Source of the DNA: Siniperca chuatsi
Lineage: Eukaryota; Chordata; Actinopteri; Centrarchiformes; Sinipercidae
DNA: 64,000 bases
Assembly (NCBI RefSeq): GCF_020085105.1
Contig: NC_058045.1
Location: 10,983,833 to 11,047,832 of the forward strand
Reading direction: 5' to 3'
Shown here: positions 1 through 19,756 of the stretch, piece after piece
Layout: every line of letters starts with the position of its first letter
Position numbering within the stretch: the stretch's first letter is position 1
Notes under the pieces: generated by a model
What the model saw: the letters and a program-made list of their open reading frames with translations, nothing else
What the model was told of the DNA's origin: nothing
Database searches by the model: none
Made by a program: the position numbers and the translations under genes

Positions 1-96
1 TGTTTTGAAGATGTTAACTTTAAATTACTTTTTAAAAGAAGCAACAAGATAACACTCAACCTGGTGAATGTTAAATTATTGTACTGTATTATGAAG

Positions 97-253
97 GCAT
101 CACTCTGCAGAATGTGAACAAACTGAACCTCCTGAGGCTCGCCCCTGGTGGTCACGTTGGACGCTTCTGCATCTGGACTGAGAGTGCTTTCCGCAAGCTG
201 GATGAGCTGTACGGCACCTGGCGTAAACCTGCTTCCCTGAAGGTCGGCTACAA
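97..253 (+). CDS. rpl4: rpl4 copy 1 internal exon a
   Basis: The acceptor is TTATGAAG before 97 and the donor is GTGAGT at 254. It codes from ITLQNVNKL through [16 protein letters not shown] to KVGYN, the final Asn codon being split. Confidence 0.85.
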
Positions 254-1047
254 GTGAGTATTTAAGAAAGCAATTTATTGTAGCACAAGTAAAGCTGGTG
301 TTGATCACATTATGGTGATGAGCTTCCACTTCATGGTCCGTGTTTTTGAAACTGTGTGATATTTAAGAAGTTCTGAGTTTGTGCAATATAAGACTTGTAA
401 GTTTATTATTTCCATCATTTCAAATGAGGAATTAAATTCTTAATGGCTTATTTATTCCAGCCTGCCCATGCACAAGATGACCAACACAGACCTGAGCAGG
501 ATTCTGAAGAGTGAGGAGATCCAGAAAGCTCTTCGTACGCCTAAGTAAGCATGGCCCACTTTCAGTTCTTTAAATTTTGTTTCAGCTTGTCAACTATGAT
601 GATGTTCCACTTCAGGTCCGTGTTTCTGAACCCTGATTATTATGGAGTCCTGAGCGACAAAGTTTATTACCAACTTGCAGTTCAGCAGAAGTTTGCGTTG
701 TTAAGACTGGGTTATATTGTCATTACAGCAAGAAGATCAACCGCAGAGTACTGAAGAAGAATCCTCTGAAGAACTTGAGGATAATGCTCAAATTGAACCC
801 TTATGCCAAGACAGCAAGACGTCATGCCATCCTCAAGCATGACCCTGTGGTGAGAACCTAAACAATTCAAGCTGGAAGCAAAGACTGTGGACTGTAATTG
901 TTGGTTGTGATTTTAAAATCTTGTTTGTTCTCTCCATAGATCAAGGCCAAGATGCTGAAACCCAAGAAGAAGCCTGGAAAGAAGGAGCACCTGCCAAACC
1001 CAAGGCATAAATCTATACTTAACAGACTGGTGATCAGTGATAAATAA
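97..1047 (+). CDS. rpl4: rpl4 copy 1, 3' half (60S ribosomal protein L4), partial
   Basis: Ribosomal protein L4 (uL4), a structural protein of the large cytosolic ribosomal subunit. Four exons are visible: 97-253, 461-544, 729-849 and 940-1047. All have GT/AG borders and phases that join in frame. Signature stretches include [35 protein letters not shown], and the basic run [20 protein letters not shown]. The first exon begins in the middle of the protein, so the 5' exons lie left of the window. Oddity: compared with copy 2 the last exon lacks one base near 985-990. The frame therefore shifts after KKKPGKK, misses the usual TAA (1008-1010) and ends at TAA 1045-1047 with an aberrant tail. AATAAA overlaps the new stop at 1043-1048. 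This is probably the copy attached to the real gene, but the frameshift could be a base error or a true defect. The family call is very secure; functionality is uncertain. Confidence 0.85.
311..380 (+). ncRNA. snord18: SNORD18-like box C/D snoRNA (rpl4 copy 1, first)
   Basis: Box C TGATGA is at 316-321 and box D CTGA at 373-376, inside an rpl4 intron. The guide GGTCCGTGTTT is complementary to the conserved 28S rRNA stretch AAACACGGACC, the known target of U18/SNORD18, which sits in RPL4 introns in human as well. The internal D' box is degenerate (TTGA instead of CTGA). It would direct 2'-O-methylation of 28S rRNA in the nucleolus after release from the spliced intron. Confidence 0.8.
461..544 (+). 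CDS. rpl4: rpl4 copy 1 internal exon b
   Basis: The acceptor is TTTATTCCAG and the donor GTAAGC. It codes [19 protein letters not shown] and on to ALRTPN. Confidence 0.85.
592..658 (+). ncRNA. snord18: SNORD18 box C/D snoRNA (rpl4 copy 1, second)
   Basis: Box C TGATGA is at 597-602, D' box CTGA at 626-629 directly after the guide GGTCCGTGTTT, and box D CTGA at 650-653. Both D-type boxes are canonical, so this is the better-preserved of the two snoRNAs in this copy. It lies in the intron between the exons at 461-544 and 729-849. Confidence 0.85.
729..849 (+). CDS. rpl4: rpl4 copy 1 internal exon c
   Basis: The acceptor is CATTACAG and the donor GTGAGA. It codes the basic segment [16 protein letters not shown] through [13 protein letters not shown]. 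The Arg-Arg pair is intact here, unlike copy 2. Confidence 0.85.
940..1047 (+). CDS. rpl4: rpl4 copy 1 terminal exon, frameshifted
   Basis: The acceptor is TCTCCATAG. It starts [13 protein letters not shown], then a 1-base deletion relative to copy 2 changes the frame and replaces the short [12 protein letters not shown] end with a longer unrelated tail ending at 1047. Confidence 0.7.
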   Translation: MKAKMLKPKKKPGKKEHLPNPRHKSILNRLVISDK

Positions 1048-1048
1048 A
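1043..1048 (+). terminator. polyadenylation signal AATAAA, rpl4 copy 1
   Basis: An AATAAA hexamer lies about 35 bases after the ancestral stop position. The same hexamer is found at 3153-3158 in copy 2. Confidence 0.6.
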
Positions 1049-1365
1049 TCAGTTGTTTCAAATTTTTGATTTACCAGACTATTTATTTCGCATAAGGTAA
1101 CAAAGATTTTAGTTTGCTCGTGCTGTAAGGACAAGCCTACAGGTTGAGCAGCATTTGTCATGATTTAAATAATTTGGTTATTAGAAAAAGATGGCTTTTC
1201 AGGCAGGCCTGCAATATAGCCCAAATAATTGTTCAATAATTAAAAAATAATTTCACTTGGCATTAGGTTTGTACTCTAAATATACAACTACTGCTTGCAC
1301 AACTTTTAAAACCATTTAGTACTCCTTTTATAAACATACATTTTGCACGTAATACAAATCCAGTC

Positions 1366-1474
1366 AATAGAGGACCTCCAGGATCTGGGGTTTGTTGTAG
1401 TCAGAATAGGCCTCATGTTGCTGTACCGTGGGTTGGTGTCAGAGGCTGAGTCCAGTGGTACTGTACACAAGAAT
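1366..1474 (-). pseudogene. decayed duplicate of the map2k1 last exon
   Basis: The stretch from about 1366 to 1471 matches 3491-3594, which covers the map2k1 stop codon and C-terminal codons on the - strand, with scattered changes. A 4-base deletion (GAGGCTGAGTCC versus GAGGCTGATTGAGTCC) breaks the frame. Similarity ends at about 1471, which marks a duplication breakpoint. It has no function as a kinase exon because no other map2k1 exons accompany it. Confidence 0.75.
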
Positions 1475-1698
1475 TGAAACGATTGCGAAGTTCAAGTGCT
1501 TATTTCAGCTTGAAGGATGTTTGATGGTGTTTTTATATCCGTATTGTATGAAGAGTGTAGGAATCATAGCTCTTTTTAGACCGTCCCCGCCGTTTTAGGG
1601 GAATCCCTTCTGTGTGTTTTTACTTGTCTGAAGTGCAGACGGAAAGCAAAAAAAAAAAAAAAAAGCTAAGCTGGTTGCAGCACAGGCTGAGTAAAACA

Positions 1699-1842
1699 TT
1701 ACTGGGAAAGACGCTGGTTAAGGGTAAGATGAGGAATCGCAGATGGATCCAACGCAGAAGGCCGTGCATAATCTTTCTACAACCAAGACGCTGGTGTCAC
1801 CAAAGCCGCGCTGGTGTCACCAAAGCCTTCAGAAATATTCCA
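1699..1842 (+). pseudogene. rpl4: damaged rpl4 exon (copy 2)
   Basis: It is recognisable by KMRNRR, IQRR, PCII and [12 protein letters not shown], and ends at donor GTGTGT in the right phase for the exon at 2206. The unit GCTGGTGTCACCAAAGCC occurs twice in a row (about 1789-1826). Together with a 4-base insertion just upstream, this adds a net 24 bases, so the reading frame is scrambled for about 15 residues and then restored. Confidence 0.75.
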
Positions 1843-2205
1843 GGTGTGTTATTTGTTCAAATGTTGAAGTCATTAGTTAGCTAAATGGATATAAGAACAT
1901 TATCTTCAAAGTATTTATATGTAATGCCTAGCAATGTATGGTTCATATGCAGTGGTTTTACCAACTTCAAGAAAAAATGAGACAATGTGGAGACAAAGGC
2001 AGAATTGCTGCTTTCTTTAAGACTCCAGTCAAAGCATAGCGCTGTATTTATGCAGGTGTATAAGACTCATGCTGCAGTTTTGTGAATCTTGTGGCATCAC
2101 TGGTTATCATGTTTTGAAGATGTTAACTTTAAATTACTTTTTAAAAGAAGCAACAAGATAACACTCAACCTGGTGAATGTTAAATTATTGTACTGTATTA
2201 TGAAG

Positions 2206-2362
2206 GCATCACTCTGCAGAATGTGAACAAACTGAACCTCCTGAGGCTCGCCCCTAGTGGTCACGTTGGACGCTTCTGCATCTGGACTGAGAGTGCTTTC
2301 CGCAAGCTGGATGAGCTGTACGGCACCTGGCGTAAACCTGCTTCCCTGAAGGTCGGCTACAA
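2206..2362 (+). pseudogene. rpl4: rpl4 copy 2 exon a
   Basis: Same borders as copy 1. CCCCTGGTGG became CCCCTAGTGG, giving Gly to Ser in the LAPGGHVG motif. Confidence 0.75.
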
Positions 2363-2419
2363 GTGAGTATTTAAGAAAGCAATTTATTGTAGCACAAGTA
2401 AAGCTGGTGTTGATCACAT

Positions 2420-2490
2420 TATGGTGATGAGCTTCCACTTCATGGTCCGTGTTTTTGAAACTGTGTGATATTTAAGAAGTTCTGAGTTTG
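2420..2490 (+). ncRNA. snord18: SNORD18-like box C/D snoRNA (rpl4 copy 2, first)
   Basis: Duplicate of the snoRNA at 311-380. Box C TGATGA is at 2426-2431, box D CTGA at 2482-2485, and the guide GGTCCGTGTTT is followed by the degenerate TTGA. One A has been lost between guide and box D relative to the first copy. Confidence 0.7.
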
Positions 2491-2569
2491 TGCAATATAA
2501 GACTTGTAAGTTTATTATTTCCATCATTTCAAATGAGGAATTAAATTCTTAATGGCTTATTTATTCCAG

Positions 2570-2653
2570 CCTGCCCATGCACAAGATGACCAACACAGAC
2601 CTGAGCAGGATTCTGAAGAGTGAGGAGATCCAGAAAGCTCTTCGTACGCCTAA
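2570..2653 (+). pseudogene. rpl4: rpl4 copy 2 exon b
   Basis: It codes the same [19 protein letters not shown] to ALRTPN segment as copy 1 with intact splice sites. Confidence 0.75.
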
Positions 2654-2700
2654 GTAAGCATGGCCCACTTTCAGTTCTTTAAATTTTGTTTCAGCTTGTC

Positions 2701-2767
2701 AACTATGATGATGTTCCACTTCAGGTCCGTGTTTCTGAACCCTGATTATTATGGAGTCCTGAGCGAC
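2701..2767 (+). ncRNA. snord18: SNORD18 box C/D snoRNA (rpl4 copy 2, second)
   Basis: Duplicate of the snoRNA at 592-658. Box C is at 2706-2711, D' CTGA at 2735-2738 and box D CTGA at 2759-2762. Boxes and guide are unchanged, so it would be functional if the host intron is transcribed and spliced. Confidence 0.75.
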
Positions 2768-2837
2768 AAAGTTTATTACCAACTTGCAGTTCAGCAGACG
2801 TTTGCGTTGTTAAGACTGGGTTATATTGTCATTACAG

Positions 2838-2958
2838 CAAGAAGATCAACCGCAGAGTACTGAAGAAGAATCCTCTGAAGAACTTGAGGATAATGCTCAA
2901 ATTGAACCCTTATGCCAAGACAGCAAGATGTCATGCCATCCTCAAGCATGACCCTGTG
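2838..2958 (+). pseudogene. rpl4: rpl4 copy 2 exon c
   Basis: Identical in coding to copy 1 except CGT to TGT (Arg to Cys) in TARRHA, a typical CpG transition. Confidence 0.75.
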
Positions 2959-3048
2959 GTGAGAACCTAAACAATTCAAGCTGGAAGCAAAGACTGTGGA
3001 CTGTAATTGTTGGTTGTGATTTTAAAATCTTGTTTTTTCTCTCCATAG

Positions 3049-3120
3049 ATCAAGGCCAAGATGCTGAAACCCAAGAAGAAGCCTAGAAAGGAGGGAGCAC
3101 CTGCCAAACCCAAGGCATAA
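3049..3120 (+). pseudogene. rpl4: rpl4 copy 2 terminal exon
   Basis: It reads [16 protein letters not shown] then APAKPKA and stops at TAA 3118-3120. The unshifted frame here shows what copy 1 has lost. Confidence 0.75.
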
Positions 3121-3152
3121 ATCTATACTTAACAGACTGGTGATCAGTGATA

Positions 3153-3158
3153 AATAAA
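3153..3158 (+). terminator. polyadenylation signal AATAAA, rpl4 copy 2
   Basis: AATAAA lies 33 bases after the copy 2 stop. On the - strand, AATAAA at about 3192-3197 (TTTATT on +) could serve map2k1, so the two convergent 3' ends would nearly abut. Confidence 0.5.
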
Positions 3159-3536
3159 TCAGTTGTTTCAAATTTTTGATTTACCAGACTATTTATTTCA
3201 CATAAGCAAACAATGATTTTAGTCTGCTGGCGCTGTAAGGACACATGGAAAAGAGGAATATCAAGCCTACAGGTTGAGCAGCATTTGTCATGAAGAAATA
3301 ATTTGGTTATTAGAAAAAGATGGCTTTCAGGCAGGCCTGCAATGTAGCCCAAAGAATTGTTAATACATAATTAATTTCACTTGGCATGTAGGTTTGTACA
3401 CTAAATATACAACTATTGATTGCACAACTTTTAAATCCATTTAGTACTCCTTTTTATAAACACATTTTCCCCATAATACAAATCCAGTCAATAGAGGACC
3501 TCCAGGATCTGGGGTTTGTTGTAGTCAGAACAGGCC

Positions 3537-13884
<10,348 letters not shown>

Positions 13885-14250
13885 GTTGCACACAAAAAAA
13901 CAAGCTGGTGTAGAAGCACACGAGCTACAGCGATATGGATGGAAACCCGAAGAAAAAGAGCTCTGCTATTAAAAAGGCACCGTCAGGTTACTGAGTAACA
14001 GAGTAAGTACTGAGTAAGACACACAGTAGTGCAGTTTTAAACTGGAAGGTCTGATATTCTTCTTAGTGGGATGGGTGGATGTGAATGATCCGGGAGATGA
14101 AACGTCACAAAAATATTTACATTCGTCTTCCGGACAGCATGGCTCTGCTTGGGACAGCGCCCCCTCTGCCGGTGAAGGGTGGTATTACCATGCTGTAACC
14201 AAAGTAACAGGACATTTTCGAACAGAACAGAGCTGGGAGCAGGGCTGAAG
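13885..14250 (-). promoter_or_regulatory. probable map2k1 promoter and 5' UTR
   Basis: This lies directly upstream of the MEK1 start codon. It contains an ETS-type site CTTCCGG (14127-14133) and a CRE-like half site ACGTCAC (14102-14108), and is more GC/CpG-rich than the flanks. No TATA box is obvious, as is usual for housekeeping kinases. The transcription start cannot be placed by eye. Confidence 0.45.
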
Positions 14251-14400
14251 CTACTATGGATGTATTTATACAAAGTATTATTATTATTTCTGTTATTATA
14301 CAAGATCTCTTAATACACCCATGGTAGCTACTATTGAGGACAACGAGGTCCTCTGTAATTTTTCTGGAAATTTGGGGGGTTTAGCCACCTGGAGGGAGTT

Positions 14401-15168
14401 CAGTAGTGGAGGAAGTATTCAGATTCTATACTTAAGGAAAAGTACTAATACCATACTCTGTTACAAGTGAAAGTCCTTACTTTAAAAAAGTAAAAGTATG
14501 TAAGTATAAGTAAGTCTTTGACTGTTATACTATAATATATTACATCATTATATTATTATTACTTATGCATTAATGTAAAATCAGGGTTTTATTGTTGTAG
14601 TTGATTGAGTTGGAGCTTATTTTGAACTATTTTGTATAGGACTGCAGATAATGATTATTTTTATTTAGGATTAATATGCTGATTATTAAAATTCTGAAAA
14701 TAGTGAGTAATGCTGTCACAATTACCCAGAGCCCAAAGTGACACCCTCACAATGCTTGTTTTGTCCAACCAATAGTCCAAACCTCAAAATTATTGAAAAT
14801 AAACTCTAATTATCAAAATGAAAAGCAGCAAATCGTCACATTTGTGAAATGTTTTTGTATGAAAAATGACTTAAACGATCATCAAAATAACTGGCAATTC
14901 ATATTCTGTCACTCGATTAATCATCTAATTGTTTCAGCTATACTTATATATTTTCATGTGTTTTTTGTGTAAAAATCTTAATTTGTAAAGTAATTAGTAA
15001 AGCTGTCAAAATAATGTAGTGAAGTAAAAAATACAATATTTCTCTCTGAGATGTAATTAAGCAGCATAAGTAGCATAAGATTAAAATACTTGAGTAAAGT
15101 ACAAGTACCTCAAATTTGTACGTAAGAACAGTACTTGAGTAAATGTACTTAGTTACATTCCACCACTG
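14401..15168 (+). mobile_element. non-autonomous hAT-like transposon with 8-bp target duplication
   Basis: Ends are CAGTAGTGGAGGAAGTATTC and TTACATTCCACCACTG, inverted with one or two changes. The flanks AGGGAGTT (14393-14400) and GGGGAGTT (15169-15176) are an 8-bp duplication with one mismatch, as hAT elements make. No ORF; dense in TACTTAAGTA-like words. A reverse copy of the ATTAATCG repeat (about 14690-14945) is embedded in it. Confidence 0.8.
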
Positions 15169-15294
15169 GGGGAGTTATGTTCTACAATTTTAAAACAAGT
15201 ACATGATGTGTATTTTACAGGCTGATTTCATCATTTTAGACTCAGTATATTCAAATTAGATACGTGGTTCTCACAGGACAGCGACACTACAAAC

Positions 15295-15587
15295 GTGATT
15301 TTATAGAATATGATGCATTGCTGTAGATTAAACTACCCAACAGTATATAAAGTAATTAAATTAGCACAACCACAAACATCTACAAGTAGTCCTAATATTA
15401 ATCAAGATGATTCATATATAATAGCAATAACACTTTAACTTTTGATACTTTATGTAAAGTTTGCTGATAATACTTACATACTTTTACTCAAGTAAAGTTT
15501 TGAATGCAGGACTTTTACTTGTAATGAGGTATTTTCACAATGTGGTATTGCTATTTTTACTTAAGTAAAGGATCTGAATACTTCTTC
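15295..15587 (-). mobile_element. fragment of the same hAT-like family
   Basis: Reverse-oriented piece with TTGAATGCAGGACTTTTACT, GTAATGAGGTATTTT and TTAAGTAAAGGATCTGAATA, matching the left half of the element at 14401. The terminal CCACCACTG is lost. Confidence 0.6.
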
Positions 15588-16952
15588 ACAAAGGTCTTCA
15601 TTAATTTTGAGTGAGGGTACATCCAGCCCATTCTTAAGAAATGAATCATTTACAGTACTACAAAAGTCCAAAACTGTACATTCTAGTGTAGTTACCAAAG
15701 AAATGAGATGCAAGTTCTGCTGTTTTACCACTGAACTTAACAATGTGAAAAATAAAGCAGTATAGATAAAGCTGAAAACTGTCTGTTTCCTATTAAATAA
15801 AACATTTTTATTCAGGATCTCTCATCCCACCATTATAGTCCCTTAAATGTTTACTCATCCAAATCCAGAATAACAATGATGCACTTGGACCTTCCAATAA
15901 TGTACTTTTATAATGTAATACTTTTATGCAAGTTGTGTCTAATTATCATGCAAATAGGGGACATGCTTTTAATGCAGGATACTCATCGGAACAGATTTGA
16001 AAACCACTTCATGAGATTAATATCATTAATTTGTAATTAGGATAGAATACATTTATGATCAGTAGACATTAAACATATACCATTTAAGTCAGCATTTTCA
16101 ACAGTGATAATAAAAATGTGAAAGCTGCCAAATGTAAGAACTTTATTGTGTCAACCTTTAATATTTGTAGCTATTGCCAATTGTGTCTTACTCCCACATT
16201 ACTCTGAACCTCCAGCTTTTTTCTCTCTTACTGACTGTTTGTTCGCTAACCAGTACTCTCCCGAGCTTTCTTCTCTTTTTCCATCAGTGCACTGCTTACC
16301 ATTTATACACAATATATCAAATCTCCAATGGCTTTTGCATATAACAAAGCCATTCTATCAACTTTAGTACCTTGCAGCATTCAAATCTGAACATTAAAAT
16401 GCTTTCAACGTTTGTACCTACTCATTTTATTAAACTTTCTAATCTATTCTTTCAAATAGATCACAAAATGAAAAAAAAAACTTTTTGATCTATTCTTTCT
16501 TTGATTTGGGGTTCATACTGTATCAGTCAGACTGTTTGACCTCTGTGGAAAAAATTAATCAGAACTACCAATGACAGGAGCACATCACCTTCCCTAGTGA
16601 ATGATGTGTCAGCTGTCAGCCTAACCGTACCATGTAGATTAGATATCAAGCAGAACTTGAATCTTGCTGCCATTTTTACAATCTGCTCTGAAGTCTCTAC
16701 ACATTGCCCTGACAGACACAAGGCCACTGAGCCGTGCCTGGTTTACCAAAAGCGTCTTGCTGCCAAAATCATATTTTTCTCCATAAACCAGGACTGACAG
16801 AGAGGAAAGATTGGCCGTGTCCTATCCCGAGCCCATGGACAGGAACCATGTGAATTCTAAGTTGCTTTTGACAAATTGGGTTGTGGGCACTCGAGTATAT
16901 CAGACCTGACTACAATCCTGGTCTCCCACGTGGACACATAAAACATCTACAC

Positions 16953-17225
16953 CAGTGGTTTCCCTTCCTGGGGGTCAGAACCCCCGCAACTTGTCGCAAG
17001 ATTATTATTAGGATAGGAAAAAACTAAAATCTGCTTCACAGAGTCTAAATCTTTGCTTTTGTTCTTGTAAAAAAAAAAAAAACCTCTAAAAATCTCAATA
17101 ACTTAAAATTATTCCAATGAACTGCTCACAACTGATAAACATGCACCCTGTGACGAGGAGTTGCAAGTACTGTAGACAATGTTTTGTATTAAGGGTTCAA
17201 AAGCAGACATGGTTTGGAACCACTC
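16953..17225. mobile_element. hAT-like MITE with perfect 8-bp target duplication
   Basis: Left end CAGTGGTTTCCCTTCC, right end TTTGGAACCACTC. The octamer ATCTACAC occurs immediately on both sides (16945-16952 and 17226-17233). The internal sequence resembles a shared non-coding family seen also at 42764-43084. Confidence 0.8.
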
Positions 17226-17467
17226 ATCTACACTTTCAAAAAGAATATTGTTTTCACTAAATGTGACCTGCATGGGTAAAGGGTCTGTGGGAGGTGTTGC
17301 AGTAATGTAACAGAAACAATTTTTCCCATGCTTTATCCAACACAGACGTTCTTAGAAGTACATCGTCTTTGGGATTTAAAACAAACAACCCCCACCCCCA
17401 ACCAGCCACCCGCCCACCCGCCCCTCCAACCAACCCCAAGGTGGTTAAATGTAAAATGTTAACAAAT

Positions 17468-17470
<3 letters not shown>

Positions 17471-17503
<33 letters not shown>
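17471..17503. repeat. TA dinucleotide microsatellite
   Basis: Uninterrupted (TA)n run, capable of cruciform extrusion. Confidence 0.9.
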
Positions 17504-17506
<3 letters not shown>

Positions 17507-18454
17507 CAGACTTTTAAAGAGGTTATGAAAGTAAAGATTTTAAAGTTCAAGTTAGAGTCATCTTTTAATAACATTACTTGTGGGGAGTAGGGTAAAAGCA
17601 ATCTTACAAGAAATGATTATATTTGATCAAATGATAATATTCCATATTTTTTTCATTTACCTCTACTGGAGGATGATCGTTTGGATTTTATTTACCCAGG
17701 TTTTGAAATATCTGTCTCTGAGATTTCCCCTTCACCCCAATACACAGGGGGTGAATGTAATTTCATCCATGGTGCTCTAAACATCGGAAAATGACACTCA
17801 AAGTCCCCTTCCACTCAAAAATGAGTTTTGCTTATTATGACTTCAGTTGAAGTCCCACACAACTTCAGCCTGACCTTATCTAATCAGCCACAATAACTGA
17901 AAACACCTGTGTGGCTGTTTTGGATATTGTGACAGTATCCAAAATCACAACATAAAAAGAGTTCACTTTGATTCTGTTAAAGTCACCCTTCACTCCCATA
18001 TGTGTTTTCTTCATTATTACTTAACTTGGGTGTTTGTGCTTCACTGTGCAGAATGATGTATGTGGTAAAATATTTCCACTGTGTTTCACTCTAACTGCAG
18101 CCCCCACAGCACCTAGTTAGACACTAGAGGACTGTTTTCACATTCAGTCAGAGAAGGGGCAAAGTTTCTCTGTTCTCACCTTTAATCAGACTTTAAGACG
18201 AGTACATACAAGCATGATTTTATGACATCATCGTTTGGAAGCCAATCATAGTTCAATATGTAACTTACACAACTGTGATATGGAAATCTAAAACCTCCAG
18301 TGCACATACATTGAGAATGGACATTTCAATGAAGCAGGATACATCTTGTGTCTCATTGGATTTTTCAATGAGGGAGATATGATTTAAAGATTTTTTTTCA
18401 AAGTAATTGAAAAAGCAGAAGATTTTTTAAATATATATTAAGGATTTATCCTTT

Positions 18455-19620
18455 AACTCCCATATGAAACAAACTTCAAGGACAGCCTTCTTTCACCCAT
18501 GTAACATTGCAAAAATCAGGCACATCCTGTCTCAAAATGATACCGAAAGACTAGTCCATGCATTTGTTCCGTCTAGGTTGGACTATTGCAATTCCTTATT
18601 ATCAGGCTGCCCAAATAAGTCCCTCAAGAGTCTCCAGTTGATCCAGAATGCCCTGGCACGTGTACTGACAAGAACTAGGAAAAGAGATCATATTTCTGCA
18701 ATATTAGCTTCTCTGCACTGGCTCCCTGTAAAATCCAGAATAGAATTTAAAATCCTTCTCCTCACCTACAAAGCTCTTAATGGTTCGGCACCATCATATC
18801 TTAAAGATCTCATAATACCTTATTACCCATCTAGAACACTGCACTCCCAGGATGCAGGGTTATTTGTGGTTCCTAGAGTGTTCAAAAGTAGACTGGGAGC
18901 CAGAGCCTTCAGTTATCAAGCTCCTGTCCTGTGGAATCAGGTCCCAGTTTGGGTTCAGGAGGCAGACACCATCTCCACATTTAAGAGTAGGCTTAAGACT
19001 TTCCTCTTTGATAAAGCTTATAGTTAGGGCTGGCTCAGGTGAGCCCTGAACCATCTCTTAGTTATGCTGCTATAGGCCTAGACTGCTGGGAGACTTCCCA
19101 CGATGCTCCTCTTTCCTCTCTCTTCCTCTCCCTCTCCGTCTGTATGCTTTTTTATCCCATTACTGCATGTTACTAACTAGACATCTTCTCTCTCCCATAG
19201 TTTTGTGCTTTCTCGTCTCTCCTCTCTCCTTCTGTCGCTTTCAGCAGGTATTTCTGCCTCCGGAGCTGCAGAGACTGGATCTATGGTTGTGGGCCACTTG
19301 CTGCCCCAGTGTTCCTGCTCGACAACTGCTACTACAGCAGCTGTTGTTATTGGCTCTGTTACTAATACTCACATTATTTTTCCTATAGCTGTCATTCCTA
19401 TTATTATTAACTTATTAATATCAATATTACCACTACCATTACATTATTGCTATTTAAAAATTCTATGTAGTATTTGCATTGTGCTTATTCTACTCTATTT
19501 AATTTTTTTCCCCCTGCTTCCAATTCAATTGGCCGGCAATCACGCATTTCATTTTTACCACTCATATTTTGCATCAGTCTCTTTGAGCCGATCATCTCAT
19601 TGCTGTCAAACTTGTAATAA
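18455..19620 (+). mobile_element. 5'-truncated LINE-2 (L2/CR1 clade) retrotransposon
   Basis: An open frame at 18464-19027 codes the C-terminal end of an L2-type reverse transcriptase. Landmarks are LVHAFVPSRLDYCNSLLSG, LQLIQNALARVLTRTRKRDH and LASLHWLPVKSRI, then FKILLLTYKALNG. The catalytic YxDD part is absent, so the copy is 5' truncated, as most LINE copies are. The pyrimidine-rich tail after 19027 looks like its 3' UTR. It is not active. Confidence 0.85.
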
Positions 19621-19756
19621 ATGAATAGCCTACCACACAGCCTCGCACTCTATTGTTTTTTATTTTCTGCTTTTTGCTTTTTTTATATTCAATTTTTCGT
19701 TTTTCTTTTCTCTCTCTGTTTTTAAGTATGGTTTCTGTTTTGCAGCATTTGGTTGT

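Larger units (their letters stand above)
1699..3120 (+). pseudogene. rpl4: rpl4 copy 2, truncated partial duplicate
   Basis: Tandem duplicate of the rpl4 3' half, offset about 2109 bases from copy 1 and nearly identical across exons and introns. Exons: a damaged one at about 1699-1842, then 2206-2362, 2570-2653, 2838-2958 and 3049-3120. No further 5' exons or promoter are present; the sequence before 1699 is unrelated to rpl4. The 1699-1842 exon (RPL4 region KGKMRNRR...KAFRNIPG) has an extra T before AAGGGT, a 4-base insertion and a 20-base tandem duplication. Later exons are splice-competent and end with the normal KPKA stop at 3118. Missense changes against copy 1 are Gly to Ser in LAPGGHVG and Arg to Cys (CGT to TGT) in TARRHA. 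It is therefore most likely a non-coding partial copy, though transcription by read-through from copy 1 is possible. Confidence 0.75.

Noticed and set aside
19205..19624. Hydrophobic open frame of 139 codons
   Set aside because: It coincides with the pyrimidine-rich 3' UTR of the LINE-2 copy.
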